DNA of 36,496 nt, taken from positions 1-36,496 of the forward strand of contig JAAYFU010000003.1 in assembly GCA_012728095.1 (NCBI GenBank). Reading direction: 5' to 3'. Below are positions 24,578 through 33,055 of the stretch, piece after piece. This DNA is from Clostridiaceae bacterium (lineage in GTDB: Bacteria > Bacillota > Clostridia > DSM-8532). The notes under the pieces are model-generated. The model ran no database searches. It was not told the DNA's origin and saw nothing but the letters and a program-made list of their open reading frames with translations. A program made the translations under genes and the position numbers. Numbering within the stretch: position 1 is the first letter of the stretch; the number at the start of each line of letters is the position of its first letter.

Positions 24578-26932
24578 ATGATGAAATGTTCAATATGTAA
24601 GGAAAATGTCGCAGTCGTGTTTATTACACGTGTAATAGATGGAAAAGCCGAGCCTATGGGTCTTTGCATAAGCTGTGCCCAAAAACAGGGCTTGGCTCCG
24701 TTGCAGCAAATAATAGCTCAGTCCGGTATGACCCAGGAGGATCTTGAGAATTTAAACAACCAGATGTCCGAAATTCTTGGATCCATGAACATGGATGAAT
24801 TCTTACAAAATCTTCCGCATGCAAATAATTCGCATGATGATGAAGATAACATGGGAAATTCCATGCTTCGTTTTTTTAACAATGCTTTTTCAAAATTCGG
24901 TCCGTCGACTGATGAAGACAAGGAAAAGCATTCCCATAAGCAGACAAAGAACGTTGATCCAAGACAACAGGGCAGATCCCCCAGGAAAAACCTTAATGCT
25001 TTTGGAACAAACCTTAATGAGAAAGCCATGTCAGGGCAAATTGACCGTATCATAGGCAGAGATAAGGAGATTGAACGGGTAATACAGATTCTGAACCGCA
25101 GAACGAAAAATAACCCTGTTCTTGTAGGAGAGCCGGGTGTTGGGAAAACTGCCATAGCAGAGGGACTGGCTCTGCGTATAGTGGAGAATAATGTGCCGCC
25201 GAAGCTTTTGGATAAGGAAATTTATCTGCTCGACCTTGCCGCTATTGTAGCCGGAACACAATTCAGAGGCCAATTTGAGGCCCGAATGAAAGCTATAATT
25301 GACGAAGCTAAAGCACAGAAAAATATTATTCTGGTAATCGACGAGGTTCATAATATTGTGGGTGCCGGTGAAGCTGAAGGCGGAGCAATGAATGCGGCAA
25401 ATATTCTCAAGCCCGCGCTGGCAAGAGGTGACGTACAGATTATTGGCGCTACTACCCTGGAGGATTACAGAAAGTATATTGAAAAGGATGCGGCTTTGGA
25501 AAGACGGTTCCAGCCGGTTATGGTCAATGAGCCTACCATTGAAGAAAGTATTGAAATACTTATGGGCTTAAGGCCGTATTATGAGGATTTTCACCAGGTG
25601 CGCTACCCGGATGAGGTAATTGAAAGCGCCGTAAAACTGTCATCACGGTATATAAGCGACAGGTTCCTGCCTGACAAGGCAATTGACGTTATTGATGAAG
25701 CAGGTTCCAGGGTGAATTTGAGAAACGCCAATTTCATTGAGCTGGAAAAGTGTAAGAATCAGCTCAAGAAAGTCCAGGAATTGAAGGAAAAGGCCGCAAT
25801 AATGGATGACTATAAGAAAGCTGCCGACTATAAAGTAGAGGAATGCAGGCTTCTGGAAAAGATCAAGGAACTGGAGAAAGATCTTGGCAACCTGGATGTA
25901 ACGGTAGACGATGTTGCTTATGTAGTAGAAAGCTGGACCGGAATACCTGTGCAGAGAATATCCGAAACGGAGGCATCCAAGCTTTTGAAGCTTGAAGAAC
26001 GTCTCCATAAGAGAGTGGTAGGCCAGGATAAGGCTGTTTCTGCTTTAGCCAGGGCCATCAGGAGAACACGTTCCGATTTTGTCAAAAGAAAGAGACCACC
26101 CAGCTTCATATTTGTCGGGCCTACCGGAGTAGGAAAGACAGAGCTGGCCAAGGTTCTCACCTACGAGCTTTTTGGCAGTGAAGATGCCATGATAAGGCTT
26201 GATATGTCCGAATACATGGAGAAACATACCGTTTCAAAACTAATAGGCGCGCCTCCCGGATATATAGGGTATGATCAGGGTGGTCAGCTGACTGAAAAAG
26301 TGAGGAGAAAACCATATTCGGTAATTCTTCTTGACGAAATAGAAAAAGCTCACCCCGATGTTTTTAATATGCTTCTACAGATTATGGAGGACGGCCGCCT
26401 GACCGACAGCACGGGTAGAACGGTAAGTTTTGAGAATACTATTCTGATTATGACCTCAAACGCGGGAACCAACCTTAAATCACACGGTATCGGTTTTAAT
26501 AATGACGGATACGAGGCTCTTGAGAAGAAGGTTAATAATGCGATGAGGGAGATATTCAGACCTGAGTTTTTAAACAGGGTAGATGAGATAATAGTATTTG
26601 AACCGCTTACCCGCAAGCAGTTGGCCCAGATTCTTGATATTATGCTGGATCAAATCACGCAGGATGTAAAAGAAAAGGGAATGAGCATCTCGTTTGATGA
26701 TAAGGCGAAAGAGTTCCTGATTGAAAAAGGCTACGATGAGAAATATGGAGCAAGGCCATTAAGAAAAACAATACAAAGGCATATTGAAGATGAGCTGTCA
26801 GAGCTGTATTTAGCCGGAAAAATCCGTGAAGGAAGCAGCATTCAGGTTTCAGTTGAAGACGGGAAAATCACAATGATTGTTGTGGACCTGCCAATGCTAA
26901 AGCATGCCAATAAATTGCCGAAACTTCAATAG
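24578..26932 (+). CDS. ClpE-like AAA+ unfoldase (Clp protease ATP-binding subunit)
   Basis: 784 residues. In place of the double-repeat Clp N domain there is a short zinc finger with C4, C7, C30 and C33, as in ClpE. A low-complexity linker (about 75-145) leads to AAA+ domain 1 (Walker A GEPGVGKT 184-191, Walker B LVIDEVHN). A UVR-like coiled segment, DYKKAADYKVEECRLLEKI, precedes domain 2 (GPTGVGKTE, ILLDEIEKAHPDVFN). An IGF tripeptide (SHGIGFNND) is the loop that docks on ClpP, so it should act with the protease. ClpC is the alternative name, but the zinc finger favours ClpE. No ctsR, mcsA or mcsB is adjacent. It has its own promoter and lies behind the sigma module, which may place it in the stress response. 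Confidence 0.9.
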   Translation: MMKCSICKENVAVVFITRVIDGKAEPMGLCISCAQKQGLAPLQQIIAQSGMTQEDLENLNNQMSEILGSMNMDEFLQNLPHANNSHDDEDNMGNSMLRFFNNAFSKFGPSTDEDKEKHSHKQTKNVDPRQQGRSPRKNLNAFGTNLNEKAMSGQIDRIIGRDKEIERVIQILNRRTKNNPVLVGEPGVGKTAIAEGLALRIVENNVPPKLLDKEIYLLDLAAIVAGTQFRGQFEARMKAIIDEAKAQKNIILVIDEVHNIVGAGEAEGGAMNAANILKPALARGDVQIIGATTLEDYRKYIEKDAALERRFQPVMVNEPTIEESIEILMGLRPYYEDFHQVRYPDEVIESAVKLSSRYISDRFLPDKAIDVIDEAGSRVNLRNANFIELEKCKNQLKKVQELKEKAAIMDDYKKAADYKVEECRLLEKIKELEKDLGNLDVTVDDVAYVVESWTGIPVQRISETEASKLLKLEERLHKRVVGQDKAVSALARAIRRTRSDFVKRKRPPSFIFVGPTGVGKTELAKVLTYELFGSEDAMIRLDMSEYMEKHTVSKLIGAPPGYIGYDQGGQLTEKVRRKPYSVILLDEIEKAHPDVFNMLLQIMEDGRLTDSTGRTVSFENTILIMTSNAGTNLKSHGIGFNNDGYEALEKKVNNAMREIFRPEFLNRVDEIIVFEPLTRKQLAQILDIMLDQITQDVKEKGMSISFDDKAKEFLIEKGYDEKYGARPLRKTIQRHIEDELSELYLAGKIREGSSIQVSVEDGKITMIVVDLPMLKHANKLPKLQ

Positions 26933-26940
26933 GCCCTCAC

Positions 26941-27160
26941 GTCATTCTGAGTGAAGCAATTCCCAATATGTAATCCTGAAGGCCGCTATTCCCAATATGT
27001 CATCCTGAGCGAAGCGCAAGCGGAGCCAAAGGAATCTTCTGCATTAACAGAAAAGATTCTTCGCTAACGCTCAGAATGACAAGCGGGATGTCACCTGAAC
27101 GAAGTCAATCAATACCGGACTTGTCATCCTGAGCGAAGCGCAGCGAAGTCGAAGGATCTT
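26941..27160. repeat. Intergenic REP-like repeat cluster D
   Basis: The densest cluster. A 21-bp segment (ATTCCCAATATG...) occurs at 26959 and again 29 bp later with one difference. A forward unit starts near 27000 (CATCCTGAGCGAAGCG), the reverse 30-bp core lies at 27051-27080, and another forward unit at 27123-27160 ends GTCGAAGGATCTT. Confidence 0.8.
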
Positions 27161-27214
27161 AAGTGTTAAGTTAAATAGTCTCTTGGCTTTGCTCTTATAA
27201 TTATTAGAATAAAA

Positions 27215-27260
27215 ACCCCACAGTGATGAGAAAATAGACAATATATCATCATTGCGGGGT
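27215..27260 (+). repeat. Hairpin that covers the ribosome binding site of the small ORF
   Basis: A 15-nt arm (starting ACCCCACAG) pairs with TCATCATTGCGGGGT (27246-27260), with one mismatch and one G-T pair around a loop of about 15 nt. The right arm contains the GGGGTG that serves as ribosome binding site for the ATG at 27268. A weak sigma-G-like promoter (GAATA 27207-27211, 18 bp, GAAAATA 27230-27236) would start inside the hairpin and destroy it. Confidence 0.5.
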
Positions 27261-27267
27261 GTTTATT

Positions 27268-27462
27268 ATGGAAAAATCCGATTATGCAAGAAAAAGCAAA
27301 TTTCCTTTTTTCGCAGTCATAATTGCTGCAGTGGTCGTTGCGGCGCTGGCTGCAGGAATCTACCTGCTTATTTCGGGCGAGCGAAGAAAAGAGCCAAGCA
27401 GAGGTACTTATGTTATCAATCAGACAGAGAGGAGTAGAAGCTTTGAAAAGACAACTCAGTAA
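27268..27462 (+). CDS. Small single-pass membrane protein upstream of spoVAC
   Basis: 64 residues. A short basic N-terminus (MEKSDYARKSKFPFF) is followed by one hydrophobic helix (about 14-36, AVIIAAVVVAALAAGIYLL) and a charged tail. It is not a protein I recognise. GGGGTG stands 7 bp before the ATG. Its 3' end overlaps the spoVAC start (TTG 27443) by 20 bp in another frame, and the spoVAC ribosome binding site lies inside it, suggesting translational coupling within the spoVA operon. It may be a small forespore membrane protein; the alternative is a leader ORF. Confidence 0.6.
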   Translation: MEKSDYARKSKFPFFAVIIAAVVVAALAAGIYLLISGERRKEPSRGTYVINQTERSRSFEKTTQ

Positions 27463-27895
27463 GCACGAATATCAAAAACTGGTGGATGAAAAGGCACCCG
27501 GCTCCCATTATGTACGAAATATTATTGCGGCATTTATCACAGGCGGGGCTATTTGCTCCGTCGGGCAAATTATAATGATGGTTCTTAAGAACTTTGGCGC
27601 TGATAAAGAGACGACGGCATCGGCTACCAGCATAATAATGGTTTTCATAGGCGCATTCTTAACCGGGATTAATATCTATGACGAGATAGGAAAGTTCGGA
27701 GGAGCAGGCGCATCGGTGCCTATTACAGGCTTTTCGAATTCTATTGTTTCTCCGGCCATGGAGTTTAAGAAGGAAGGGCATGTTATGGGTGTCGGGGCGA
27801 AAATGTTTCTTATAGCCGGACCGGTGCTGGTTTACGGAATATTTGCGTCAGTTGTTGCAGGGCTGTTCTATTTTATCTGGAAGCAGGTGATGTAG
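27443..27895 (+). CDS. spoVAC: Stage V sporulation protein AC
   Basis: 150 residues from a TTG at 27443, the same length as B. subtilis SpoVAC; GGAG lies 8 bp upstream. SpoVAC is an inner-membrane mechanosensitive channel component that moves dipicolinic acid into and out of spores. It begins KRQLSKHEYQ, and has four hydrophobic segments with the conserved FGGAGASVPITGFSNS loop. The open frame reaches back to 27323, but the extra residues come from the overlapping small ORF region and are not conserved. spoVAD follows directly. Confidence 0.94.
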   Translation: MKRQLSKHEYQKLVDEKAPGSHYVRNIIAAFITGGAICSVGQIIMMVLKNFGADKETTASATSIIMVFIGAFLTGINIYDEIGKFGGAGASVPITGFSNSIVSPAMEFKKEGHVMGVGAKMFLIAGPVLVYGIFASVVAGLFYFIWKQVM

Positions 27896-28903
27896 ATGGC
27901 AAAAAGATTAGGATCTCAAACAATAGTATTGGATAAACAGCCTGTTATCTTAAGCGGTGCCGGGATTGTTGGTAAAAAAGAAGGCGATGGACCTCTGGCA
28001 AGGTATTTTGATGACGTGGTGGATGATGAATATGTGGGGGAAAAGACATTTGAGGCTGCGGAGTCCCGCATATTAAGAGATACCTACATTAAAGCGCTGG
28101 AAAAGAGCGGAAAGTCAGCAAAGGATATAAATATAATTCTATCGGGAGATCTTTTGAATCAGTGTACCGCGGCCAGCTATGCCTTCAGAGACGTAGATAT
28201 ACCTTACCTCGGGCTTTTTGGCGCATGTTCAACCATGAGTGAGTCTCTCGCCATAGCCGCTATGTTGATAGACAGCGGCTCAGTTGACTATGCGGTTTGC
28301 GCGGCATCCAGCCATTTCTGTTCTGCTGAAAGGCAGTTCAGATATCCCCTGGAATTCGGATCTCAAAGAACTCCAACAGCGCAATGGACAGTCACCGGGG
28401 CTGGAGCGGTGATATTGGGAAAGGAAGGGCAAGGACCCAGAATAACCTGTATTACTCCCGGCAAGATAATAGACGAAGGTATCAAAGATGCCAATAATAT
28501 GGGCGCAGCCATGGCTCCTGCGGCCTTTGATACAATAAGGAGCCATCTTATTGATACAGGCCGAAATGTGGATGATTTTGATATGATTTTGACCGGGGAT
28601 TTAGGCAAGTTTGGAAGTACTATGCTGAGAGATCTGTTAAAAAGGAACAATATTGACCTAAAAGATAAACATAAGGATTGCGGTCTGCTTATTTTTGACA
28701 TTGAAAAACAGGGTGTGGATTGCGGGGGCAGCGGCTGCGGCTGCAGCGCCGTAGTATTGTCAACATATATTTTGAATCTGTTTATGCAGGGAACAATAAA
28801 ACGGTTGCTTTTCGTTGCGACCGGAGCATTGTTAAGCCCCACAAGAATTCAGCAGGGTGAAACCATACCAGGTATTGCCCATGCCGTATTAATTGAAGCG
28901 TAA
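27896..28903 (+). CDS. spoVAD: Stage V sporulation protein AD
   Basis: 335 residues. A thiolase-fold protein on the outer face of the forespore inner membrane that binds dipicolinic acid. Family segments: ILSGAGIVGKKEGDGPLARYFD, LSGDLLNQCTAASYAF, FGACSTMSESLA, AASSHFCSAERQFRYPLEFG and GCGCSAVVLSTY. The ATG follows the spoVAC stop codon without a gap, and its ribosome binding site lies in the end of spoVAC. Confidence 0.96.
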   Translation: MAKRLGSQTIVLDKQPVILSGAGIVGKKEGDGPLARYFDDVVDDEYVGEKTFEAAESRILRDTYIKALEKSGKSAKDINIILSGDLLNQCTAASYAFRDVDIPYLGLFGACSTMSESLAIAAMLIDSGSVDYAVCAASSHFCSAERQFRYPLEFGSQRTPTAQWTVTGAGAVILGKEGQGPRITCITPGKIIDEGIKDANNMGAAMAPAAFDTIRSHLIDTGRNVDDFDMILTGDLGKFGSTMLRDLLKRNNIDLKDKHKDCGLLIFDIEKQGVDCGGSGCGCSAVVLSTYILNLFMQGTIKRLLFVATGALLSPTRIQQGETIPGIAHAVLIEA

Positions 28904-28920
28904 GATTTGGAGGAAATCAT

Positions 28921-29280
28921 ATGAGCGAAATCATAAGAGCCTTTCTGTTGGGTGGGTGCATATGCATAATAGGACAGATATTGATTGATTTTACAAAAAT
29001 AACACCCGCCAGAATAATGGTGATTTTTGTGGTAACGGGAGTTGTTTTAGGAATCTTCGGCCTTTATCAGCCTTTGATTGATTGGGGAGGAGCAGGGGCT
29101 ACGGTACCCCTTTTGGGTTTTGGAAATGTCTTGGCAAAAGGTGTAATGAAAGAGGTGGATGAGACAGGTCTGCTGGGCGTTTTTACCGGAGGAGTAAAAG
29201 CAGCTGCTGCTGGTATCACTGCAGCGATAACTTTCGGATATATCATGGCTATTATTTCTAAACCAAGGATTAAAAGATAA
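28921..29280 (+). CDS. spoVAE: Stage V sporulation protein AE (SpoVAEB type)
   Basis: 119 residues, hydrophobic, with three or four membrane segments. It resembles SpoVAC in its second half: DWGGAGATVPLLGFGNVLAKG mirrors the SpoVAC loop. GGAGG precedes the ATG. Together with spoVAC and spoVAD it forms the minimal three-gene spoVA unit usual in Clostridia for calcium-dipicolinate transport. Confidence 0.94.
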   Translation: MSEIIRAFLLGGCICIIGQILIDFTKITPARIMVIFVVTGVVLGIFGLYQPLIDWGGAGATVPLLGFGNVLAKGVMKEVDETGLLGVFTGGVKAAAAGITAAITFGYIMAIISKPRIKR

Positions 29281-29439
29281 CGTCTAATGTGACGACATAA
29301 ACAATAGTTGCTGCTCCCGGATTTATGGTATAATATTTAAAAGTTTAAACAGATGTCAATGAGTAAACTTCAAGGTTGATGCCTTGAGGTTTTGTCTGTA
29401 ATGTAATAAACCTTATAATGTACTTAAAGGAGAAAAAAG

Positions 29440-30786
29440 ATGGCAAGAACATCAAAAAGGAACAGAAGAAACAACTTTCTTATCGTAACAGCAGCAATAC
29501 TGTCTTTAATGATAATGGCAGTGGTATTTGCTATTCTTTCAATCAAAAATCCAAATACTCCGCCGGGGAATACGGGAACTCCGACTCCGGTTGCTTCGGC
29601 TACCGGTACTCCTGCTGGTACACAGACGCCGGTACCGAGTAATAGTAATACGCCCGCTCCTACCCCGACTCCTACACCTACTCCGATACCTGAGCCCACT
29701 CCCATAAACGGGATAACGCCTTATCCGGAGATTGAGGGGGACAGACGCAGCACCAGTACAAAGACATTGCCGCCTATCAAAGCATTGTATCTCAATTCGA
29801 CATCGGTCAGAAATAATCTGGACCACTACATTGATTTAGCCAACAGGACTGAGATTAATGCTTATGTCATCGATATAAAAAATGATGCCGGTATAATTAT
29901 GTACGATTCCGACATTGATGTTGTTAATAAGGCAAAGGCTGATACCCCGGGTTTCGATATCAGGACGGTAACCAAAAAGCTTCATGACAACGGTATTTAT
30001 GTAATAGCACGCTTGGTTACATTCAAGGATTCCACCATGACCACCTATAATCCTGATCTCGCGATCAAAAAAGAAAACGGGGAGGTCTGGGAATCAGGCA
30101 CCAAGTGGCTGGATCCTACCAAGAAGGAATGCTGGGACTATATTTTAAGCATAGCCCAGGAGGCTGTAAATTTCGGGTTTGACGAAATCCAGTTTGACTA
30201 TATCCGTTTTCCCGAAACCAGCCTGTATACTTATAAAATGGACTTCGCTCCTGGACAGAGCCGTTCAGGAGCTATCGAGAATTTCATACGATATATGAGA
30301 ATAAACCTTCCACCCGAGACAGTGCTTTCGGCAGATATTTTCGGTATGCCGATGATTGCAACGAAGGATTACGGGGAAATTGGCCAGACTCTTGAAACTA
30401 TCGGAAAAAGCCTTGACTACATTTGCCCGATGATTTACCCTTCTCATTATGCCAATGCCGCGCCAAAGGGATTAATGGCAAATGGCGTAGGTCAGACAAT
30501 AAATGGAATAAAATTCACTCATCCTGACCTAAAACCTTATGAAGTTGTATATAATACTCTCATGGTAGGAAAAAATCGAATTGAGAAAATTCCGGGATAT
30601 AATTTGAATGTCCGGCCTTATATTCAAGGTTTTACGCTTGATACACTGCCTAGCGGCTATTGGCAGAATTACGGGGTCGAGGAATACCAGGCCCAGATAA
30701 AGGCTGTATATGATGCCGGTTATGATGAGTGGATATTCTGGAATGCCCGTAATACATATGTTGAAGCCGCATTCAAACCTGAGTAG
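29440..30786 (+). CDS. Exported putative glycoside hydrolase (DUF4015 type)
   Basis: 448 residues. A basic N-terminus and one hydrophobic helix (about 14-36) act as signal anchor. Residues about 38-92 are a Pro/Thr/Ser-rich linker (PTPTPTPTPIPEPTP), like those joining modules in cellulolytic clostridia. The catalytic region (about 110-448) has a TIM-barrel look: AYVIDIKNDAG, VIARLVTFKD, DEIQFDYIRFP, LSADIFGM, CPMIYPSHY, DEWIFWNARNTY. These fit the putative glycoside hydrolase family DUF4015. The DYIRFP and DIKND acids are likely catalytic. Substrate unknown. A TATAAT at 29329-29334 and AAAGGAG precede it; uppP follows 31 bp later. Confidence 0.85.
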   Translation: MARTSKRNRRNNFLIVTAAILSLMIMAVVFAILSIKNPNTPPGNTGTPTPVASATGTPAGTQTPVPSNSNTPAPTPTPTPTPIPEPTPINGITPYPEIEGDRRSTSTKTLPPIKALYLNSTSVRNNLDHYIDLANRTEINAYVIDIKNDAGIIMYDSDIDVVNKAKADTPGFDIRTVTKKLHDNGIYVIARLVTFKDSTMTTYNPDLAIKKENGEVWESGTKWLDPTKKECWDYILSIAQEAVNFGFDEIQFDYIRFPETSLYTYKMDFAPGQSRSGAIENFIRYMRINLPPETVLSADIFGMPMIATKDYGEIGQTLETIGKSLDYICPMIYPSHYANAAPKGLMANGVGQTINGIKFTHPDLKPYEVVYNTLMVGKNRIEKIPGYNLNVRPYIQGFTLDTLPSGYWQNYGVEEYQAQIKAVYDAGYDEWIFWNARNTYVEAAFKPE

Positions 30787-30817
30787 GCAAGGGATTTTCT
30801 CATAACCGGAGGTAATA

Positions 30818-31645
30818 ATGAATCTGTTACAAGCTGTAATTTTGGGTATAGTACAGGGGCTGACAGAGTTTCTGCCCATTAGCAGTTCCGGGCATCTGGT
30901 TTTGTTTCAGAATCTGCTGGGGGTCGATATTTCCACCCCCCAGTCCCAGTCGATGATAGTAACCTTTTATGTTGCCCTTCATGTGGGCACTTTGTTTGCG
31001 GTAATTTTCTTCTTTCGGGAAAAGATTATGGAGATTATACGGCACCCGTTCTCAAAGCTTCCCGTACAAATTGTGGTGGCGACTATACCGGCGGTAATTA
31101 TTAATTTTTTGTTTGGTGACTTCATAGAAAGTACATATTTAAGCACTGTCCTGCTGGGTCCGGGTTTTTTGTTAACCGGCGCGGCGCTTTTGATTTCACA
31201 GAAACTTGCCGATGGGAATAAAGGTTTGGAAGAACTTAAAACCAGTGATTCTCTTGTAATCGGCCTGGCGCAGGGTGTGGCCTTATTGCCTGCGGTATCC
31301 CGTTCCGGCATGACTATAACCGCCTCCTTGATGTTAGGCTTGCAAAGAAGCTTTGCCGCTGACTTTTCTTTCCTGATGTCCATACCGCCTATTCTTGGAG
31401 GCGCGCTTTTAGATGTGGTTGATATCATGAAAGAACCCGCGGTATATCTGGAATCCATAAGCCTGGTCAATATCCTTGCAGGCATGGTTACGGCGGGAAT
31501 TACCGGATTTTTTGCGATAAAGCTTATGATGAACGTTATAAAAAACATGAAACTTAAATATTTTGCCTATTATGTATTAACCCTTGGAACGCTGGTAATT
31601 ATAGGACAGTTGTTTTTCAGGGAGACCATACAAAGGTTTTTTTGA
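30818..31645 (+). CDS. uppP: Undecaprenyl-diphosphatase
   Basis: 275 residues, a polytopic membrane protein of the BacA/UppP family. It dephosphorylates undecaprenyl pyrophosphate to recycle the lipid carrier for cell wall synthesis and gives bacitracin resistance when abundant. Active-site motifs: EFLPISSSGH (Glu17, Ser22-24, His26) and ALLPAVSRSGMT (Arg162). GGAGGT precedes the ATG. It lies between the glycoside hydrolase and tsaD, on the same strand with short gaps. Confidence 0.96.
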   Translation: MNLLQAVILGIVQGLTEFLPISSSGHLVLFQNLLGVDISTPQSQSMIVTFYVALHVGTLFAVIFFFREKIMEIIRHPFSKLPVQIVVATIPAVIINFLFGDFIESTYLSTVLLGPGFLLTGAALLISQKLADGNKGLEELKTSDSLVIGLAQGVALLPAVSRSGMTITASLMLGLQRSFAADFSFLMSIPPILGGALLDVVDIMKEPAVYLESISLVNILAGMVTAGITGFFAIKLMMNVIKNMKLKYFAYYVLTLGTLVIIGQLFFRETIQRFF

Positions 31646-31671
31646 CATGAAGGAAGGGTATTGTTTATAAC

Positions 31672-32709
31672 GTGGATATGGAAATGAAAGACATTATTAT
31701 TTTGGGAATAGAAACAAGTTGCGACGAAACCTCTGCCGCCGTTGTGGCAAACGGCCGTGAGGTATTGTCAAACATTATAGCGTCCCAGGTAAACTTGCAT
31801 GCCGAATACGGGGGTGTAGTTCCCGAAATAGCTTCACGAAAACATGTGGAGCTTATTCTGCCTGTTATAGATTCGGCGCTGAAGGAAGCTGGGATTGTCT
31901 TGAAGGATGTTGACGCAGTTGCCGTAACCTATGGACCGGGTCTGGTAGGCGCGCTGCTGGTGGGTGTTACCGCGGCGAAAGCAATCGCGGCAGCCCTTGA
32001 TAAACCTCTCATCAAGGTTCACCATATTGAAGGGCATATAGCCGCAAATTATATAAGCCATCCGGATTTGGAACCGCCCTATATCAGCCTGGTTGCTTCA
32101 GGCGGGCACAGTCATATAATCCATGTTAAAGATTATCTTGATTTTGAGGTTCTTGGAATGACTAGGGATGACGCGGCCGGTGAGGTATTTGATAAAATTG
32201 CACGTGTACTGGGTTTGGGGTATCCGGGGGGACCTGTCATCGATAAACAGGCAAAGCTGGGAAATCCGAAGGCCATTCATTTCCCAAGAGTTAACTTTAC
32301 CGACGGTTCACATGATTTTTCTTTCTCAGGATTGAAAACCGCCGTTATCAATTATGTAAATACCGCCCGCCAAAAGGGGGAGGAGCTTAATATCCCCGAT
32401 ATATGCGCATCATTTCAGCAGGCTGTGGTGGATGTCCTGGTGGGTCATACATTAAAAGCAGCCGCGAACCTGAATGTAAAAAAAATAGTCCTTGCAGGAG
32501 GTGTTGCCTCAAATTCTCTTCTTAGAGAAACACTTCAAAGAAGGGCTAAAGAGACAGGTATGGACGCGCTTTTCCCTGCTCCCATATTGTGTACCGATAA
32601 CGCTGCAATGATTGCCGCAGCCGGGTATTATTCCTTCTTAAAAGGCGAATTTGCGGATTTGACATTAAATGCTGTACCATATCTTGCTATAGGAGAAGGA
32701 CATAAATAA
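31672..32709 (+). CDS. tsaD: tRNA N6-adenosine threonylcarbamoyltransferase TsaD
   Basis: 345 residues. With TsaB and TsaE it transfers threonylcarbamoyl to A37 of ANN-decoding tRNAs (t6A). Motifs: [14 protein letters not shown], the metal-binding HHIEGH (His118, His122), [20 protein letters not shown], and FSGLKTAV. The start is uncertain: GTG at 31672 with AAGGAAGGG 13 bp upstream, or ATG at 31678 or 31684. tsaB, tsaE and rimI, its usual partners, are not in the window. Confidence 0.95.
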   Translation: MDMEMKDIIILGIETSCDETSAAVVANGREVLSNIIASQVNLHAEYGGVVPEIASRKHVELILPVIDSALKEAGIVLKDVDAVAVTYGPGLVGALLVGVTAAKAIAAALDKPLIKVHHIEGHIAANYISHPDLEPPYISLVASGGHSHIIHVKDYLDFEVLGMTRDDAAGEVFDKIARVLGLGYPGGPVIDKQAKLGNPKAIHFPRVNFTDGSHDFSFSGLKTAVINYVNTARQKGEELNIPDICASFQQAVVDVLVGHTLKAAANLNVKKIVLAGGVASNSLLRETLQRRAKETGMDALFPAPILCTDNAAMIAAAGYYSFLKGEFADLTLNAVPYLAIGEGHK

Positions 32710-32755
32710 CCATTTTCCATACAATATCGCCTATATTTGTTAATTTAGAAACAAC

Positions 32756-32793
32756 GAAGGATCCTTTTCTGTCAACAAAAGGGCCCTTCTTGT
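32756..32793 (+). terminator. Probable terminator after tsaD
   Basis: A 13-bp stem with one mismatch (32756-32768 with 32777-32789), 8-nt loop, followed only by TTGT, so it is weak. Confidence 0.5.
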
Positions 32794-32812
32794 ATTATGT
32801 ATACAAAATACA
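32791..32812. promoter_or_regulatory. 22-bp operator-like palindrome
   Basis: Arms TGTATT and AATACA flank a central TGTATACA, each separated by a single A. Symmetric except at those two bases. Confidence 0.5.
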
Positions 32813-32968
32813 TAAATACGCGGTTTTTCGGTTATTTTTCCGTTACGGGACTGAATGACTGAAAACCGCTGAATAAGCGCTGATCCGAGTATTACAAATA
32901 GTTACATCACTTGAAATTTGTATGCTATAAAATCAATTATTACCTGTGAATTTGTTAGCTTTTTTGTC

Positions 32969-33050
32969 TGTGGAGACTGTGGAAATATTCATAAAAACAG
33001 CTTATATTGCCCACTTTATTTGTGGATAACCTTGTGGATATTGTGGATAA
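32969..33050 (-). promoter_or_regulatory. Cluster of five DnaA-box-like sites
   Basis: Read on the plus strand as TGTGGANNN: two perfect copies of the complement of TTATCCACA at 33021-33029 and 33042-33050, one single-mismatch copy at 33033-33041, and two weaker copies at 32969-32977 and 32978-32986. All point the same way, and several are spaced by exactly 9 or 12 bp. No dnaA, dnaN or oriC gene context, so not the replication origin. Confidence 0.75.
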
Positions 33051-33055
33051 GGCTG

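Larger units (their letters stand above)
32710..33055 (+). other. 346-bp non-coding region after tsaD
   Basis: Contains in order a terminator, a 22-bp palindrome, an 8-bp-stem long-range hairpin (GCGGTTTT 32820-32827 with AAAACCGC 32862-32869) and a DnaA-box cluster. The ORF of 100 codons that starts at 32918 looks spurious: it is the antisense of the transglycosylase end plus the DnaA boxes. Confidence 0.6.

Noticed and set aside
29539-29826. Reverse ORFs opposite the Pro/Thr linker (VGVGVGVGAG-type protein)
   Set aside because: They are shadows of the repetitive linker codons of the glycoside hydrolase gene.
31656-31661. GGGTAT with GTTTTT 14 bp upstream as a sigma-B promoter for tsaD
   Set aside because: The GGAAGGG part is better explained as the tsaD ribosome binding site.
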